Shown in pieces: positions 4,968-6,464 of a stretch of DNA of 6,464 nt. Made by a program: the position numbers and the translations under genes. The notes under the pieces were generated by a model, which saw only the letters and a list, made by a program, of their open reading frames with translations, did no database searches and was not told the origin of the DNA. Each line of letters begins with the position of its first letter. The stretch's first letter is position 1. The stretch lies in assembly GCA_905235345.1 (NCBI GenBank), contig CAJOLO010000094.1:1-6464 (forward strand), read 5' to 3'. This DNA comes from an uncultured Lachnospiraceae bacterium (GTDB lineage: Bacteria; Bacillota; Clostridia; Lachnospirales; Lachnospiraceae).

Positions 4968-6098
4968 ATGACATATCATGAAGCGTTTGATTATATAGAA
5001 GCGATAGGACAGAAGGGAAGCATTTTAGGATTAGGTCCTATAACTGAACTTTTATTAAGACTTGGTAATCCACAGGAGCAATTACATATAATACATGTAG
5101 CGGGAACTAATGGTAAGGGAAGCATATGTACCTTCCTTGAAATGCTTTATCGGGAAGAGGGAAAGAAAGTCGGCAGATATATTTCTCCAACTATCCATGA
5201 GTATCTGGAGCGGTTTCAGATAAATGGTGAGCTTATGGCAGAGGATGTCTTTGCGAGACTTATAACGCAGGTGGATGAAGTGATTGCAGGAATGCGTGAG
5301 GACGGATGTGCGATTCCGACGGCATTTGAGATAGAGACTGCTGTTGCTTTTTTATATTTTGCGGAAAATGACGTTGATATTGTTGTTCTTGAAGTGGGAA
5401 TGGGTGGCAGAGAGGATGCTACCAATGTTATCAGTCATCCGATATGCACCGTATTTGCCAATATTGGTATGGATCATATGCAGTTTCTTGGTGATACATT
5501 GGAAAAGATAGCTTATGAGAAAGCGGGGATTATCAAAGAGGGTTGTCCTGCGGTGTGCTATCCCGGGGATGACAGGACGATTGAAGTATTGCGGAAAGAA
5601 TATGAGAAGGTAAATGAGATAGCAAATGATGATTGCGGCTTTACGGTGGCAGATACGTCTAAGCTTGAGATATTATCGGAAACTTTAGACGGAAGTACAT
5701 TTATATATAAGGGTGAGGAGTATTCCATATCTCTTGCCGGAAATTACCAGATATATAATGCCATTACTGCGATTGAGACAAAGCATAGGCTGGACGGTGC
5801 TTTGATCAGAGAAGGTCTTTCTAAGGCAAGGTGGGAGGGCAGGTTTAACAAGATATGTGACAAGCCGTTATTTATTAAGGACGGAGCCCACAATGTCCAG
5901 GGTGTGATGGCACTTAAAGAAAGTCTTAATATTCATTTTACAAATGCACGTTTTATATTTATAATAGGAGTATTAAAGGATAAGGAATATGAGAAGATGA
6001 CGGAGATTCTCTGTCCTATGGCAGAGGCATGTTATATCATAAAGCCGCAGAATGCCAGAGGACTTGAGACGGATGTGCTTTCTGAGGCGGTAAGGTAA
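4968..6098 (+). CDS. folC: Folylpolyglutamate synthase/dihydrofolate synthase, truncated by a frameshift
   Basis: A Mur-ligase-family cytoplasmic enzyme that uses ATP to add glutamate to folates (and, in bifunctional members, to dihydropteroate). Visible motifs are the P-loop GTNGKGS (46-52) in HVAGTNGKGS, the segment LEVGMGGREDATN (141-153), MDH (168-170, metal-binding His), EKAGI (184-188, whose Lys is the carbamylated residue in relatives), GRF (291-293) and KDGAHN (304-309). The start chosen is ATG 4968, giving the usual MTYHEAFDYI opening, with GAGGG/AGG about 5-11 bases upstream; the upstream in-frame ATG at 4950 has no ribosome binding site. The frame stops at TAA 6096-6098 after 376 codons, short of the family's usual 420-450. 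The missing tail follows in the -1 frame. A tandem GGTAA (6089-6098) spans the stop, and dropping one copy joins the frames. The truncated product lacks the last part of the C-terminal domain and may be inactive. Confidence 0.9.
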   Translation: MTYHEAFDYIEAIGQKGSILGLGPITELLLRLGNPQEQLHIIHVAGTNGKGSICTFLEMLYREEGKKVGRYISPTIHEYLERFQINGELMAEDVFARLITQVDEVIAGMREDGCAIPTAFEIETAVAFLYFAENDVDIVVLEVGMGGREDATNVISHPICTVFANIGMDHMQFLGDTLEKIAYEKAGIIKEGCPAVCYPGDDRTIEVLRKEYEKVNEIANDDCGFTVADTSKLEILSETLDGSTFIYKGEEYSISLAGNYQIYNAITAIETKHRLDGALIREGLSKARWEGRFNKICDKPLFIKDGAHNVQGVMALKESLNIHFTNARFIFIIGVLKDKEYEKMTEILCPMAEACYIIKPQNARGLETDVLSEAVR

Positions 6099-6343
6099 GC
6101 CCTTACTGTGATGATGTTACAAGGTGCGAGACTGTGGATGAAGCAGTTTCCATGGCAGTAGATAAGTGGCGGGAGATTACAGACACATATGATGAAGGAT
6201 ATGTAGATGAGATGACAGCCCCATACTGCGAAGGATATTCAGATGATGTGAAAGAACCGGAAAGCACTAATGAGAATGAGGCTCAAGATACAGTAATAGT
6301 TGCGTGGGGTTCGTTATCCTATATAGGGGAAGTTACTTTATGA
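6099..6343 (+). pseudogene. folC: Out-of-frame C-terminal fragment of folC
   Basis: This frame continues FolC directly: PYCDDVTRCETVDEAVSMA, then DKWREIT, then the final strand DTVIVAWGSLSYIGEV, which matches the family's C-terminal 'VIVAFGSLSFIGE' pattern. It is fused in the -1 frame to the upstream part by the GGTAA duplication. With one copy removed, codons run GAG GCG GTA AGC CCT TAC without a stop, and the whole gene becomes 456 codons. The fragment has no ribosome binding site of its own; the GTG at 6134 is just an internal Val codon. Between the last helix and the last strand it carries an acidic insertion of roughly 30-35 residues not typical of the family. A sequencing or assembly error is an alternative to a real mutation. 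Confidence 0.85.
6188..6259 (+). repeat. Imperfect 36-bp tandem duplication in the folC tail
   Basis: Two adjacent 36-bp units (6188-6223 and 6224-6259) match at 24 of 36 bases by eye and encode YDEGYVDEMTAP and YCEGYSDDVKEP. The shared pattern is Y-x-EGY-x-D(E/D)(M/V)-x-x-P. This makes up most of the acidic insertion before the last strand of FolC. Confidence 0.6.
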
Positions 6344-6398
6344 TGAGTAGCTGAGGTAATAGCAGTGAGGGGAAGCAAAAACTTAAATTGGAGAAAAA

Positions 6399-6464
6399 AT
6401 GGAACGCGTAGACAAGGTAATGAATCACCCGGTTTTCCGGGAGAATATGAATAAAATAGAAAAT
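6399..6464 (+). CDS. Start of a probable HD-domain phosphohydrolase (partial)
   Basis: Only the first 22 codons are in the window, running off the right edge. An ATG at 6399 has GGAG (6390-6393) five bases upstream. The product opens MERVDKVMNHPVF and continues RENMNKIEN. This resembles the N-terminus of small clostridial HD-superfamily hydrolases (MERxNKILNHPxF, followed in relatives by an HDxxH region that lies outside this window). It begins 55 bp after the end of the folC reading frames, with no terminator between, so co-transcription with folC is likely. The HD residues themselves are not visible here, so the family call rests on the N-terminal pattern alone. Confidence 0.55.
   Translation, partial: MERVDKVMNHPVFRENMNKIEN

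Noticed and set aside
6089..6100. Programmed -1 frameshift in folC
   Set aside because: There is no slippery heptamer of the X XXY YYZ kind and no obvious downstream pseudoknot. The tandem GGTAA duplication is a simpler explanation.

Overview
The window looks like chromosomal DNA from an anaerobic, low-GC Firmicute of class Clostridia, most likely the family Lachnospiraceae. The signs are AT-rich intergenic regions with sigma-A style promoters, strong purine-rich ribosome binding sites, a clostridial-type ferredoxin, a protein that reads as DUF5721 (a family I associate with Lachnospiraceae), and folC followed by an HD-domain gene. This is recognition from memory of families, not a database result, and the genus is not determined.

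Left part (1-1000). The window opens inside an unrecognised gene whose visible end is a charged coiled coil built from 21-bp repeats. A hairpin terminator separates it from a convergent DUF5721 gene on the minus strand. Between DUF5721 and a divergent ferredoxin gene lies an AT-rich region. It holds a good minus-strand promoter, a perfect 14-bp palindrome, and a hairpin that ends on the ferredoxin ribosome binding site.

Middle (1218-3508). The ferredoxin gene converges on a two-gene minus-strand ABC importer operon: a nitrate/sulfonate/taurine-type ATPase, then a permease with an unusual Lys/Arg-rich N-terminal extension. No substrate-binding protein is present here. The convergent gap holds a compact GC-rich string of three hairpins that looks like a dispersed REP-type element. 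The ABC operon and a membrane-anchored polysaccharide deacetylase diverge from an intergenic region with two back-to-back -35 boxes. The deacetylase has a textbook TTGACG-N17-TATAAT promoter.

Right part (4673-6464). A roughly 140-bp imperfect palindrome separates the deacetylase from folC (dihydrofolate/folylpolyglutamate synthase). folC is broken near its 3' end. A tandem GGTAA duplication shifts the frame and creates a stop, and the missing C-terminus is intact in the shifted frame just downstream. Removing one GGTAA restores a continuous 456-codon gene. The restored tail contains an unusual acidic insertion that includes a 12-residue tandem repeat. The window ends in the first 22 codons of what looks like an HD-domain phosphohydrolase, an arrangement that recalls clostridial folate gene clusters.

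Most genes here are ordinary housekeeping or accessory functions. I see no clear new multi-gene system. The observations most worth following are the folC frameshift, the long palindrome before folC, the three-hairpin element, and the HD gene beside folC.
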